From NCBI GenBank assembly GCA_944474755.1, contig OX104118.1, positions 74,479,865 through 74,543,864 of the forward strand: DNA of 64,000 bases. The letters are read 5' to 3'. A program made the position numbers and the translations under genes. How positions within the stretch are numbered: position 1 is the first letter of the stretch; each line of letters opens with the position of its first letter. The DNA comes from Limnoperna fortunei. Its lineage: Eukaryota > Mollusca > Bivalvia > Mytilida > Modiolidae. The notes below the pieces were generated by a model. That model searched no databases. It saw nothing but the letters and a program-made list of their open reading frames with translations, and was not told where the DNA came from. Positions 36,126-50,140 of the stretch are shown here, piece after piece.

Positions 36126-38060
36126 AGATTTTCTGATCGACAGCATATTTGTAACTATTGGATGCTATGTTTTTCAGGAGGCAATTGAAATTCCAATGTA
36201 CACAAGCTGTGCCCAATACTTGCCGATTTGTTCCTGTATTATTACGAAAAATATTTTCTTTAACGTCTTATTCAAGACAAGAAGAAAGTAGAAGAAAGGT
36301 TCTTCAATTTCACATAAAGATATATATTGATGATGTCCTTTCAATTAACAACCCCCCAGTTGAGTGGTTTCCGTTAATATATGCTTCAGGACTTGACATT
36401 AAAAAACAAGGACACAGATATGACGTAGACGAGACGATTTTAATTCCAAATGATAAATTTTCATCACTTATGCAGCAATATTCCAGCTTCTCCTGCAAAC
36501 GATGTTTTTTATGTTTCAATTGATCAGATTTGCAAGAGCATGCAGTGAATATGCTGATTTTTGCACACGTCACTAATTTCTTCAGGATAAACTTATAAAT
36601 CAAGGTTACAAGAAAAAAACCCTAGTTCGCGTCTTTAATAAATTTTACTATAGATACTATTTCCTTGTTTGAAAATATGATTGCAGATATTTTTCCCCAA
36701 TTTTTCAAGTAAGTTTAGAATTAGTTAAAGGAAGAAAAGTAACGATATATCCATAATTTCGGTACACAACTTCAGTACACAATACGCGTGAAATATGCCT
36801 ATGACGTTTTAGGAAACTGCGTAGAAAGTTTTATTACACAAAATAGGTACCATCATCTGTAAAATTAAAAAAAAACCCAAATGAATGTGAATGACGATGT
36901 TGTGCAAAGCACGTGCTTTAACAAAAGGGGAATAGTTTAAATTGTAATTGGTAGATAGATTAGTGTCCGTTTCGAAATTTAGCTGTACGGAAGACAAATA
37001 CTAGATTTTCTGATCGACAGCATATTTGTAACTATTGGATGATATGTTTTTCAGCAGACAATTGGAATTCCAATGTATACAAGCTGTGCCCACTTCTTTA
37101 CGATTTGTGTATTAATACGAAAAATATTTTCTTTAACGTCTTATTCAAGACCAGAAGAAAGGAGAATATAAGTTCTTCAATTTCACATTTTTAGGAATCT
37201 GCGTAGAGAGTTTTATTACACACCATAGGTACCATCTACTGTAAAATTGATTATTTATTAAAAACCCCAACTGAATGTGAATGACCATGTTGTGCAAAGC
37301 ACGTGCTTTAACAAATGGGGAATAGTTTTAATTGTAATTGGTAGATAGATTAGGGTCCGTTTCGAAATTTAACTGTACGGAAGACAAATACTAAAAATTT
37401 ACTATAGCATGTCCTGTTTGCTGAAAAATAGTAACAAGTCAAAAAGGTAATTTAACTATTTCATAATAGCAGTTGCACAACTTGAATTTGCAAATTCGCA
37501 AACATCTGGAATCGCAGGCTTTCAAAGAGCGTTTACTAAACAAATGTGAAATTGTTTAAAATGTAAATAGTAGAAAGTTTATGGTCGAAAGCTGTAGACA
37601 TATATCTAAAATGTACTATTTTGCAAAGTTTGCTGTAATTATTGGTTACATAAATAGGTACCGTCTGAGAAAATGCTTAAAACATTCTCCAACAACTTCA
37701 TATCATGCAAAGTAAGTGTCTTGATAAATCGTGAATGATTTAAAATTGGTTGGAAGGTTTTGGGTCCGTGTCAAAAAATGTAGAATGAGGTATGAGGTGT
37801 GGATTGCACAAATCATCTACCCACTTTGGTAAAATTTGCTAACAAATGACTTCTTTAGTTCCCAAGTCTGGAAAATAAAAAAATAATCCTCGAATAATTT
37901 CATTATATCAGATGCACAACTTTTATACAAGTGCAATCTTTGTGAAGTTCCGGTCCATAACTTCAATATATAAGCAACACTTGCCACGTTTTTAGGATCT
38001 GGGTAAAAAATGCAGGAGACGTAAATTACATAGGTATCGTATTTTCTCCGCCCACCCACC
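36126..38060. repeat. Degenerate internal repeats within duplication copy 1
   Basis: A block starting GATTTTCTGATCGACAGCAT occurs at 36126 and 37001, and a block ATAGGTACCATC...GCAAAGCACGTGCTTTAACA occurs near 36843 and 37224, with worn copies near 37655 and 38025. The same array is present at +5762 in copy 2. Confidence 0.7.
36160..36720 (+). pseudogene. RT-element remnant (copy 1 of the duplication)
   Basis: Frames here read AIEIPMYTSCA, a decayed form of the RT motif GIPMGTNCAP, then in another frame HIKIYIDDVLSINNP, which keeps the catalytic YIDD box. The worn C-terminal end follows near 36590 (ATAAATCAAGGTTACAAG, the DNA for INQGYK). A second, shorter piece with the same GIPM-like motif lies at 37053-37190. 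The 121-codon open frame at 36158-36523 mixes frames of the old RT and is not a working gene. Confidence 0.65.
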
Positions 38061-41013
38061 TTCATAAACTATCATCCGATAATTGATTAGGTATTAAAAA
38101 TTTTGTTAATATTGTTTCCTGTAAATGGTCTTGATTAAACATGTTAATAGTGTTTGAGGAAGAAAATAAGCCACAGTCTAGTATGAAGGTTCTTCTGAAG
38201 ATTTGTTTGTATTTTTGGTATTTAAACAAAATAATAATACATCTAAATGTACTTATCTTTATCTGAATAGAAGATATATTTGTATATCAAAACAGTCAAA
38301 ATACTTACTATATAGCATGTAAAACATAGCAAAATACAAGGAAAATCTTGTGTTTTTCAACATTTGTACGAATTTTTTAAACCTTGCGATTTATGTGACT
38401 CCATATTAAGTTATTTTGATGATTTAAACTTATGCACCCAATAGTCTCTAATCCACCATAGGCATCAATCAAACACACTAAAACCATAATTTGTGACACT
38501 TTATATCATGGATATTATAATAAAACAAAATAACAATTTAAAACATATTGTCTAATTTAACCACTAGACATTGTTAACTACACTGATATGGTAGATTTTA
38601 TTTCACTGCATTTTATTGCTAACATAAACCAGTGATCATATTGTCATGGCAACAAACATAGTATTCTGATTTCTATATTTCAATAAAATATTCATTCTGA
38701 ACGTTTACCTTTTACCATGTCTATAGTATATTATTCAATTCACAGAGTTAATACAAGAAATTAATTAAACACAAATGATCCATAACATTATTTAAATTAT
38801 AAACAAGTATAAATACTTAAATGCAAGCTTGGCAGTCAAAGTTGATATGAGGTTCTGTTATAGTCTCTTTGCATCCTCACGAGTCAGAGTTTCTGTCTGT
38901 ATGTGGTTTCCTTGAAGTTTTGTTGTTTACATTAGTTATGCTTTTCAGTTCTCTTAATAATTTAAAACATCAATGGTTTGAAGTAGAATAATTTTTGGGA
39001 AGAGATAAATGATTTACTACTACACAAAAAATAAAGTCAATCAATAAAAAACTTGTTTTGTAGTAAAAGTTGAGTGAGATCAAACTAAAAATAATTAAAT
39101 TGAATGTATTGTGGCTATGGTAAATTATTTCACGTTTGGATCTGCATTCTTGACTTATGTAGTGACGTTTTACTAACATTTGCATGTATGTAGATAATAG
39201 GAGCGTAAATTTATACTTAGTATTGGCTCTTATTTGCTTTTAGTGCATATTTCACATGTTTTCATTTGTAAGAAGTTAAGTTTATTGTTTTCAAATAAAA
39301 TGCACTTATAAAGTTAAACAGATTTCCTTGGGAGCTGTAATTTCAAAGAAGACAGGTTCAGCATAACTGTGACAAGACTTGTAAAATGTTGATGGATCTA
39401 TTTTAATTATATTATGTGGTGCATAAAATTCTTTGAGTCTACAATTGTTGTATAATAATGGCATATACCAATGTATAAAATATTTTAACGGTTGGCCCTT
39501 TATGCCCACATTTTACCATTCACTACTAAAGGGCCCAGCTGTAGCAAATCTGTATATATTCATGCCCAATAAATTGTTTTTTTTAAGTAAACCTTATAAC
39601 GGCCGTATAATTGATGACATGTTTTATATCAGGATTACACAGGATTCTGATCTAAAGTTTACATAGATTTTATTATAATAATTAATAAGTATATTTGTGT
39701 TAAAGTTAATCAGTAAAGTGAAATTTTTGTTAAGGCAAAATAAAATTTGATAAACAATATATATAAAATACAGTTATAATATGGTTTTTTGCTTGCTAAA
39801 ATCCACTTTCTTAAAACTGCATATTAGGTCAATCTGTAAATTCAATGTCATGACAAATGTTCTATTCTATCATTAGACATACATGTATTACAAATATTGA
39901 TGGTTGACACTCAACTACTCAACTAAATGTTCTCTCAATTTGAGAAACAAACAGGTACAAATCTTTAAAAAGGATACAGTAATATATAAACCTAGTGTAG
40001 ACCACACAATGGTTACAAATTTACAAACAAGAAGAATGCTAACTGAAAGACTTTTTAAGCTATTATTACTAATATGTACAGTATTTACAATTCAATTAAC
40101 TCGTACAATAACTAAATCACAACAAACAGGTCCATTAAACTAATAAATAAATTTACAGTTGATAAACATTAAAACTGTTCAAAGGAATTTTAGAGCTACA
40201 TGTATTTTTAACTTTCATGTACAAGTTAAAGACTGCACAGTTAAATTCAAATGTAACATTTAAAAAGACATGTTATGGACATTTGTTTGTTGAATGGGAT
40301 TTTATACCTCTTTCTGCAATTTTTCAGCTTTATTATTTGGTCATGTTTTATTTTGTGCAGAAGAAAACCTATATGTAGAGAATCAACAACTTCTAAATTT
40401 GTGGTTTTTATTTCTAATTAGAATGACACCATATATATCTAAAATTGTTATTGTCTTCATTACATGTACAGTCAACTTGTATCATTCCAGTTAATTTCTG
40501 GTTAGGATATGGTTTTTTTTCTCTCAAATCAATGGTATCAGAAAGTCATGTTGGTTACAGAACCACATTCAAAAGTTTCAAATAAATGTTACATCAAATA
40601 CTTATAAAAAATTTTTTATAACAAATTGCATACATATTATCCATTTTACACTTACAGATAACTTAAAATTTTAAAATAAAAAGGCTAGATAAGACTTGAG
40701 GCAGACAGTGAAGTAATATTTTTCCAATTTTTATTAATGATTTGTCAAATAAAATATCTATTTTGTCACTTATAAATAAGGGAAATCAACCATACACATA
40801 AAAAAACCTACCAATTAACACAATTATGACAATTATTGCAATTTAATTTGTTTGAGATTTAACTTTTCTGTTGATAGATATGTTTTTCTGGCTATGTCAA
40901 ATTCTAATTTATTTGTATATGTTCATTTCAGATTAAAAAATACTTGTATATCCATTTAGTCAATAACAAAATAATGATAAATCAATTCTTTTAATAAGCA
41001 ACCATATATTACA

Positions 41014-44000
41014 AAGAATATTTTAATTATTTAATCTATTCACACAATAGTCAAAAAGGCCTTTACAAGTACTAAAATGTTGTAGGAATTAAATGTTAAA
41101 ATCGAAACATTCAAAATATCTGACAATTGTATATACATTGTAGTATATTTCTCCTAATTCTATCAGATATTAAGAACTTTTTCACTTTTATTGCTGTATG
41201 TACTGGCTCGCAATTGTTTTTCTAGTCTTACTCTGTAATCCAAACTTTAAACTAAACTACTGAAATTTATATGTTTTCTTTTAGAGGTAAAATGGCTTTC
41301 ACCACGTTAATTTGTTTCTCGACGCATTTTTATAATCAGTCAATGGCTTCTGTATAAAACCAAGAGTAATATAAACTAGATAAAAAGTATGCACCGCAGC
41401 TGAGAATTAAGGTTGGTATGTTAGTGTGTAAGACACAAATGATGCCCCCGCCTGACCAGCGACAACAGGCCGGAATTTAAAGAAACTTAAAAATCACAAT
41501 CCCTTGGTCACTTTGATTTTGTGTAAAAACATACTACTAGGACAATGTTTGAAGTGAACAAAGAACAGCAAACATATTGTGAAACTGTTTATTTGCGAAG
41601 TAATATTAATCATATGTGGATTCTTAAAAGTTCTGAAGAACTTTTGGAAAACTTAAAATCAAGATAGATATCTCAAATTTCTTCTGTTAGAACCTTTGAT
41701 CACCTTTGACTTTTCAACTATTTATACCAATTAGCCTCACGAGAAACAAAAACCTCGTCTTAAAGAAACGATACATAAAGCATTCGCTGCCACATATACC
41801 TACAAATATGTAGTTTTAGTTTGCAATACGTATTTATCTACTAAAGAACAAAAAGACAAATTATGCTACAGCGAGGAACATGTTTATAGATTTTCTGATC
41901 GACAGCATATTTGTAACTATTGGATGCTATGTTTTTCAGGAGGCAATTGAAATTCCAATGTACACAAGCTGTGCCCAATACTTGCCGATTTGTTCCTGTA
42001 TTATTACGAAAAATATTTTCTTTAACGTCTTATTCAAGACAAGAAGAAAGTAGAAGAAAGGTTCTTCAATTTCACATAAAGATATATATTGATGATGTCC
42101 TTTCAATTAACAACCCCCCAGTTGAGTGGTTTCCGTTAATATATGCTTCAGGACTTGACATTAAAAAACAAGGACACAGATATGACGTAGACGAGACGAT
42201 TTTAATTCCAAATGATAAATTTTCATCACTTATGCAGCAATATTCCAGCTTCTCCTGCAAACGATGTTTTTTATGTTTCAATTGATCAGATTTGCAAGAG
42301 CATGCAGTGAATATGCTGATTTTTGCACACGTCACTAATTTCTTCAGGATAAACTTATAAATCAAGGTTACAAGAAAAAAACCCTAGTTCGCGTCTTTAA
42401 TAAATTTTACTATAGATACTATTTCCTTGTTTGAAAATATGATTGCAGATATTTTTCCCCAATTTTTCAAGTAAGTTTAGAATTAGTTAAAGGAAGAAAA
42501 GTAACGATATATCCATAATTTCGGTACACAACGTCAGTACACAATACGCGTGAAATATGCCTATGACGTTTTAGGAAACTGCGTAGAAAGTTTTATTACA
42601 CAAAATAGGTACCATCATCTGTAAAATTAAAAAAAAAACCAAATGAATGTGAATGACGATGTTGTGCAAAGCACGTGCTTTAACAAAAGGGGAATAGTTT
42701 AAATTGTAATTGGTAGATAGATTAGTGTCCGTTTCGAAATTTAGCTGTACGGAAGACAAATACTAGATTTTCTGATCGACAGCATATTTGTAACTATTGG
42801 ATGATATGTTTTTCAGCAGACAATTGGAATTCCAATGTATACAAGCTGTGCCCACTTCTTTACGATTTGTGTATTAGTACGAAAAATATTTTCTTTAACG
42901 TCTTATTCAAGACCAGAAGAAAGGAGAATATAAGTTCTTCAATTTCACATTTTTAGGAATCTGCGTAGAGAGTTTTATTACACACCATAGGTACCATCTA
43001 CTGTAAAATTGATTATTTATTAAAAACCCCAACTGAATGTGAATGACCATGTTGTGCAAAGCACGTGCTTTAACAAATGGGGAATAGTTTTAATTGTAAT
43101 TGGTAGATAGATTAGGGTCCGTTTCGAAATTTAACTGTACGGAAGACAAATACTAAAAATTTACTATAGCATGTCCTGTTTGCTGAAAAATAGTAACAAG
43201 TCAAAAAGGTAATTTAACTATTTCATAATAGCAGTTGCACAACTTGAATTTGCAAATTCGCAAACATCTGGAATCGCAGGCTTTCAAAGAGCGTTTACTA
43301 AACAAATGTGAAATTGTTTAAAATGTAAATAGTAGAAAGTTTATGGTCGAAAGCTGTAGACATATATCTAAAATGTACTATTTTGCAAAGTTTGCTGTAA
43401 TTATTGGTTACATAAATAGGTACCGTCTGAGAAAATGCTTAAAACATTCTCCAACAACTTCATATCATGCAAAGTAAGTGTCTTGATAAATCGTGAATGA
43501 TTTAAAATTGGTTGGAAGGTTTTGGGTCCGTGTCAAAAAATGTAGAATGAGGTATGAGGTGTGGATTGCACAAATCATCTACCCACTTTGGTAAAATTTG
43601 CTAACAAATGACTTCTTAAGTTCCCAAGTCTGGAAAATAAAAAAATAATCCTCGAATAATTTCATTATATCAGATGCACAACTTTTATACAAGTGCAATC
43701 TTTGTGAAGTTCCGGTCCATAACTTCAATATATAAGCAACACTTGCCACGTTTTTAGGATCTGGGTAAAAAATGCAGGAGACGTAAATTACATAGGTATC
43801 GTATTTTCTCCGCCCACCCACCTTCATAAACTATCATCCGATAATTGATTAGGTATTAAAAATTTTGTTAATATTGTTTCCTGTAAATGGTCTTGATTAA
43901 ACATGTTAATAGTGTTTGAGGAAGAAAATAAGCCACAGTCTAGTATGAAGGTTCTTCTGAAGATTTGTTTGTATTTTTGGTATTTAAACAAAATAATAAT

Positions 44001-46778
44001 ACATCTAAATGTACTTATCTTTATCTGAATAGAAGATATATTTGTATATCAAAACAGTCAAAATACTTACTATATAGCATGTAAAACATAGCAAAATACA
44101 AGGAAAATCTTGTGTTTTTCAACATTTGTACGAATTTTTTAAACCTTGCGATTTATGTGACTCCATATTAAGTTATTTTGATGATTTAAACTTATGCACC
44201 CAATAGTCTCTAATCCACCATAGGCATCAATCAAACACACTAAAACCATAATTTGTGACACTTTATATCATGGATATTATAATAAAACAAAATAACAATT
44301 TAAAACATATTGTCTAATTTAACCACTAGACATTGTTAACTACACTGATATGGTAGATTTTATTTCACTGCATTTTATTGCTAACATAAACCAGTGATCA
44401 TATTGTCATGGCAACAAACATAGTATTCTGATTTCTATATTTCAATAAAATATTCATTCTGAACGTTTACCTTTTACCATGTCTATAGTATATTATTCAA
44501 TTCACAGAGTTAATACAAGAAATTAATTAAACACAAATGATCCATAACATTATTTAAATTATAAACAAGTATAAATACTTAAATGCAAGCTTGGCAGTCA
44601 AAGTTGATATGAGGTTCTGTTATAGTCTCTTTGCATCCTCACGAGTCAGAGTTTCTGTCTGTATGTGGTTTCCTTGAAGTTTTGTTGTTTACATTAGTTA
44701 TGCTTTTCAGTTCTCTTAATAATTTAAAACATCAATGGTTTGAAGTAGAATAATTTTTGGGAAGAGATAAATGATTTACTACTACACAAAAAATAAAGTC
44801 AATCAATAAAAAACTTGTTTTGTAGTAAAAGTTGAGTGAGATCAAACTAAAAATAATTAAATTGAATGTATTGTGGCTATGGTAAATTATTTCACGTTTG
44901 GATCTGCATTCTTGACTTATGTAGTGACGTTTTACTAACATTTGCATGTATGTAGATAATAGGAGCGTAAATTTATACTTAGTATTGGCTCTTATTTGCT
45001 TTTAGTGCATATTTCACATGTTTTCATTTGTAAGAAGTTAAGTTTATTGTTTTCAAATAAAATGCACTTATAAAGTTAAACAGATTTCCTTGGGAGCTGT
45101 AATTTCAAAGAAGACAGGTTCAGCATAACTGTGACAAGACTTGTAAAATGTTGATGGATCTATTTTAATTATATTATGTGGTGCATAAAATTCTTTGAGT
45201 CTACAATTGTTGTATAATAATGGCATATACCAATGCATAAAATATTTTAACGGTTGGCCCTTTATGCCCACATTTTACCATTCACTACTAAAGGGCCCAG
45301 CTGTAGCAAATCTGTATATATTCATGCCCAATAAATTGTTTTTTTTAAGTAAACCTTATAACGGCCGTATAATTGATGACATGTTTTATATCAGGATTAC
45401 ACAGGATTCTGATCTAAAGTTTACATAGATTTTATTATAATAATTAATAAGTATATTTGTGTTAAAGTTAATCAGTAAAGTGAAATTTTTGTTAAGGCAA
45501 AATAAAATTTGATAAACAATATATATAAAATACAGTTATAATATGGTTTTTTGCTTGCTAAAATCCACTTTCTTAAAACTGCATATTAGGTCAATCTGTA
45601 AATTCAATGTCATGACAAATGTTCTATTCTATCATTAGACATACATGTATTACAAATATTGATGGTTGACACTCAACTACTCAACTAAATGTTCTCTCAA
45701 TTTGAGAAACAAACAGGTACAAATCTTTAAAAAGGATACAGTAATATATAAACCTAGTGTAGACCACACAATGGTTACAAATTTACAAACAAGAAGAATG
45801 CTAACTGAAAGACTTTTTAAGCTATTATTACTAATATGTACAGTATTTACAATTCAATTAACTCGTACAATAACTAAATCACAACAAACAGGTCCATTAA
45901 ACTAATAAATAAATTTACAGTTGATAAACATTAAAACTGTTCAAAGGAATTTTAGAGCTACATGTATTTTTAACTTTCATGTACAAGTTAAAGACTGCAC
46001 AGTTAAATTCAAATGTAACATTTAAAAAGACATGTTATGGACATTTGTTTGTTGAATGGGATTTTATACCTCTTTCTGCAATTTTTCAGCTTTATTATTT
46101 GGTCATGTTTTATTTTGTGCAGAAGAAAACCTATATGTAGAGAATCAACAACTTCTAAATTTGTGGTTTTTATTTCTAATTAGAATGACACCATATATAT
46201 CTAAAATTGTTATTGTCTTCATTACATGTACAGTCAACTTGTATCATTCCAGTTAATTTCTGGTTAGGATATGGTTTTTTTTCTCTCAAATCAATGGTAT
46301 CAGAAAGTCATGTTGGTTACAGAACCACATTCAAAAGTTTCAAATAAATGTTACATCAAATACTTATAAAAAATTTTTTATAACAAATTGCATACATATT
46401 ATCCATTTTACACTTACAGATAACTTAAAATTTTAAAATAAAAAGGCTAGATAAGACTTGAGGCAGACAGTGAAGTAATATTTTTCCAATTTTTATTAAT
46501 GATTTGTCAAATAAAATATCTATTTTGTCACTTATAAATAAGGGAAATCAACCATACACATAAAAAAACCTACCAATTAACACAATTATGACAATTATTG
46601 CAATTTAATTTGTTTGAGATTTAACTTTTCTGTTGATAGATATGTTTTTCTGGCTATGTCAAATTCTAATTTATTTGTATATGTTCATTTCAGATTAAAA
46701 AATACTTGTATATCCATTTAGTCAATAACAAAATAATGATAAATCAATTCTTTTAATAAGCAACCATATATTACAAAG
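41014..46778. repeat. 5762-bp tandem duplication, copy 2
   Basis: Head-to-tail copy of 35252-41013. Differences noticed: 36773/42535 (T to G), near 36873/42635 (C to A at the end of an A run), 37117/42879 (A to G), 37856/43618 (T to A) and 39473/45235 (T to C). AAG occurs at the left border, the junction (41014-41016) and the right border (46776-46778), so the breakpoint cannot be placed closer than three bases. Confidence 0.97.
41922..42482 (+). pseudogene. RT-element remnant (copy 2 of the duplication)
   Basis: Same sequence as the remnant in copy 1, including the YIDDVLSINNP segment, without a protein change in that stretch. Confidence 0.65.
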
Positions 46779-48693
46779 CAAAATTATTAAAAAAATGTAG
46801 TTTTATTCAATATTGTTACAATTTATAAAAAACATCGCAAAAAGAATCAATTCCAAGGGAAGAATTATATAGATAAAGAGAGGAACATATACTAAAAGAT
46901 GGATGACTGCTCATGGAATTCAACATTCTTAAGAGTTTATGTCCAAAATAGTAGGCCAGAGGGTAAAGAGGCAATCTAATTAAAATTTAATCTTTCACTT
47001 GCTCTACGCCACAAGGAATAGAAAAAGGGGGGAGTAAGAAAGATTTGAAAAATAGATTTTTGCATAGGCACATTTAGTTCACATGTAGAAACTAAAGTGA
47101 TAGTATCCTGATACAAAATTTGGCAGTAACATAACATCCTCTTTATATTAATCTTCTTTAATTAGCTACTTTTGTGCTGTTTTATGTTTAAAATTATATA
47201 CTTACAATCTGAAATACACAAATAAAACATGGCTTTTCTACAAATAACTAAACAATGATTTATGAAGCTTTTCACCTGGTTTTGATCTAGAGCCTAATGC
47301 CAAACGATCGTGAAAATGGCATAATACATATACAGCAACTAAAAGTATTGATTTAAGTTTATAAAAATTTACGGAGAGAATGTAAAACATACATAGCATT
47401 ATTAGGATAATAAAATAAAGTATCATAAACCATAATGAGACAGATGATGGCCTGACTATGTGGTGGCAAGTACTCGGTGAAAAAATAATACACATCAAAA
47501 TGATGAAAATTATGGTGACTCTTATAGATTGGTTCTAGGATTTATATCTAGAATACTTATTTAGAGAATAAAATAAATATTTTTAATAAGAATTCTGAGT
47601 TATGTATCTCAAACAACTATGAATTTAAAACTTAACTTCTTATATTGCTATTCTAGTCATGTGCAAGAAACTAGTTTTATCGCATCAGTTGTAAATAATT
47701 GGTAATGTAATGTTTTTTATTCTTATCATACCATATTAGGTGCATAGTACACCTTCATTGTAACAAGCTTCAGAGAACAGTGGAGGCAGCTAAGACAACA
47801 AGGTAATCTGATTACAAATTGACTTTCCTTTTTAACATATTACTGGGTTGGGAGTTTGCTTTGAGACATAAAAACCATTCTCTTAACAAGTGTTCAAGAG
47901 ATTTTTTGTGAAGCTGTGCCTTGTCATTAACAATGTGTCAATAACTTTTACATAAGGGCAAAGAAATACAAAAATGGTTTATTATCTCTGTTCAAAATTT
48001 TTATTTTACTAATAAATAAAAATAGTCTTCTGATTATCCATCTGAACTAAACAAAAATATGTACTTATTAGATTATGGGATTATAGCACACTGTTAGTAA
48101 TATATGTTACAAATTATAGGTTTATATTCATATCTATTGTAGATAACTATACAAGCTCTACAGCAATAGCAGACAAAGAAATATATTATAGGGTCACAAC
48201 CACTGACAAAAGTGTACAAAACAAATTATAGGGTTATTATATCAACAAGTTATTAAAAAATAAAAGTACTGCATATAGATCATGTGCTGCCAGACAAGCT
48301 ATACTGTTTTATTTACAGAAACACTATAATATTCATCCTCTACCACCAATAAAATTTACAGAATTAAGTTTAAAAATAATTTTTTTTCTTTATTTAAGTT
48401 TTACAAAATGAAATAGACAAAACAAATATTCAATGTGTGTTTTCCTTCCAAAATATTAGTGTAAACTGGAATATTTTTTGTTGCTATTGAAACAATTTTT
48501 TAAATCCATTAATCTTTTGTGAAATATTTCACACTGACTTTCTATTCACTATAAGGTTAAAATGTTCTGAAAATTATCAATAAATGTTAATTGTTAGCAG
48601 TATTGTAAAAATTTTAGTTTCAAAATTATAAGCTATTTATATTATTTACTGTAATAATATTGGCAAAGCAAGAGAAACAGATCTTGGTTAAAA
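46779..48693. other. Intergenic DNA, no gene seen
   Basis: AT-rich sequence. It includes a single arm of the small palindromic MITE at 46973-47010, followed by an A/G-rich GAAAAAGGGGGGAGTAAG. No convincing exon or RNA gene was found. Confidence 0.35.
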
Positions 48694-50140
48694 CCAGAGG
48701 CTCTTAAGAGCCTGTATCGCTCACCTGATTTTATAGGCAATGAAGATGGCATTTCCCTGATGTTAAACTAAGTCCTGTAATTTTCAATAAACTTTAAATA
48801 GGACCATCCAAACAATATTACTAGAAAGCTTTGTTTCATTGGTTAACCGGTTGTATAGAGAAGATTTTTTTTATTTGCCCATAGGGTCCTATGTTAAACT
48901 AAGTCCTGCGCCGTGGTGGCCATTTTGAATTTCCAATTGCCATAAAAAACATAAACTTTATAAAGGACCATCCAAACAATATTGCTAGTAAGTTTTTGTT
49001 TCCATTGATTAACCTGTTTCAGAGAAGAAGCCTTTAAAAACTTTTTCCCATAGGGTCCTATGTTAAACTAAGTCCTGCGGTAGCGGCCATTTTGAATTTC
49101 CAATTGCCATAAAAAACATAAACTTTATAGAGGACCATCCAAACAATATTGCTAGTAAGTTTTTGTTTCCATTGATTAACCGGTTTCAGAGAAGCAGCCT
49201 TTAAAAACTTTTTCCCATAGGGTCCTATGTTAAACTAAGTCCTGCGGTAGCGGCCATTTTGAATTTCCAATTGCCATAAAAAACATAAACTTTATAGAGG
49301 ACCATCCAAACAATATTGCTAGAAAGTTTTGTTTTGATTGGTTAAACGGTTTCAGAGAAGAAGCCCTTTTAAACTTTTTTCTCATAGGGTCGAATGTTAA
49401 ACCAAGTCCTGCGGTGGCGGCCATTTTGAATTTCCGATTGGGATAAAAAACATTAACTTTATAGAGGACCATCCAAACAATATTGCTAGTAAGTTTTGTT
49501 TCCATTGGTTGACTGGTTTCAGAAAAGAAGCCTTTCAAACTTTTTCCCATAGGGTCCTATGTTAAATTAAGTCCTGCGGTGGCAGCCATTTTGAATTTCC
49601 AATTGCCATAAAAAACACAAACTTTATAGAGGACCATCCAAACAATATTGCTAGTAAGTTTTTGTTTCCATTGATTAACCGGTTTCAGAGAAGAAGCCTT
49701 TTAAAACTTTTTCCCATAGGGTTCTATGTTAAACTAAGTCCTGCGGTGGCGGCCATTTTGAATTTCCAATTCCCATCAAAAACACAAACTTTATAGAGGA
49801 CCATCCAAACAATATTGCTAGTAAGTTTTGTTTTGATTGGTTAAACGGTTTCAGAGAAGAAGCCCTTTTTAACTTTTTTCCCATAGGGTCCTATGTTAAA
49901 CTAAGTCTTGAGGTGGCGGCCATATTGGTTTACCAATCAAAATAAAAAACACAAACTTTGTAAAGGTCCATCCAATGAACATTATGGCCAAGTTTGGTTT
50001 CAATTGGCCAAGTGGTTTCAGAGAAGAAGATTAAAATGTAAAAAGTTTACAGACGCCGACGACGACGACGACGACGACGCCGCCGACGGACGCAAAGTGA
50101 TAACAATAGCTCACATGACCCTTTGGGTCAGGTGAGCTAA
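48694..50140 (+). mobile_element. Helitron-like non-autonomous element A with about seven 167-bp units
   Basis: It starts with a hairpin AGGCTCTTAAGAGCCT, then GCTCACCTGA (48719-48728). It ends with hairpin GACCCTTTGGGTC (50117-50129) and TCAGGTGAGC, the complement of the start, and then TAA. Inside, a unit marked by CATAGGGTCCTATGTTAAAC recurs at 48890, 49049, 49216, 49383, 49548, 49715 and 49881 (period about 159-167), each with CCATTTTGAATTTCC and GAGGACCATCCAAACAATAT. A (GAC)n run lies at 50050-50095, just before the 3' hairpin. No protein is encoded. The design resembles Helentron-type elements of bivalves. Confidence 0.8.

Larger units (their letters stand above)
35252..41013. repeat. 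5762-bp tandem duplication, copy 1
   Basis: Every position from here matches the position 5762 bases downstream, with about five single-base differences seen by eye and no net length change. The unit is mostly non-coding, AT-rich DNA with an RT remnant and a degenerate repeat array at its start (36126-38060). Short frames occur in pairs because of the duplication, and none has a recognised domain apart from the RT remnant. Confidence 0.97.

Noticed and set aside
36158..36523. 121-codon frame present twice (also at 41920-42285) as a new duplicated gene
   Set aside because: It contains YIDDVLSINN of the RT family in a decayed frame, and the motif just upstream is in another frame. The pairing is due only to the 5762-bp duplication.
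50050..50095. Poly-Asp/Ala coding run (frame at 49908-50135)
   Set aside because: It is the (GAC)n run and 3' end of mobile element A, flanked by non-coding tandem units.
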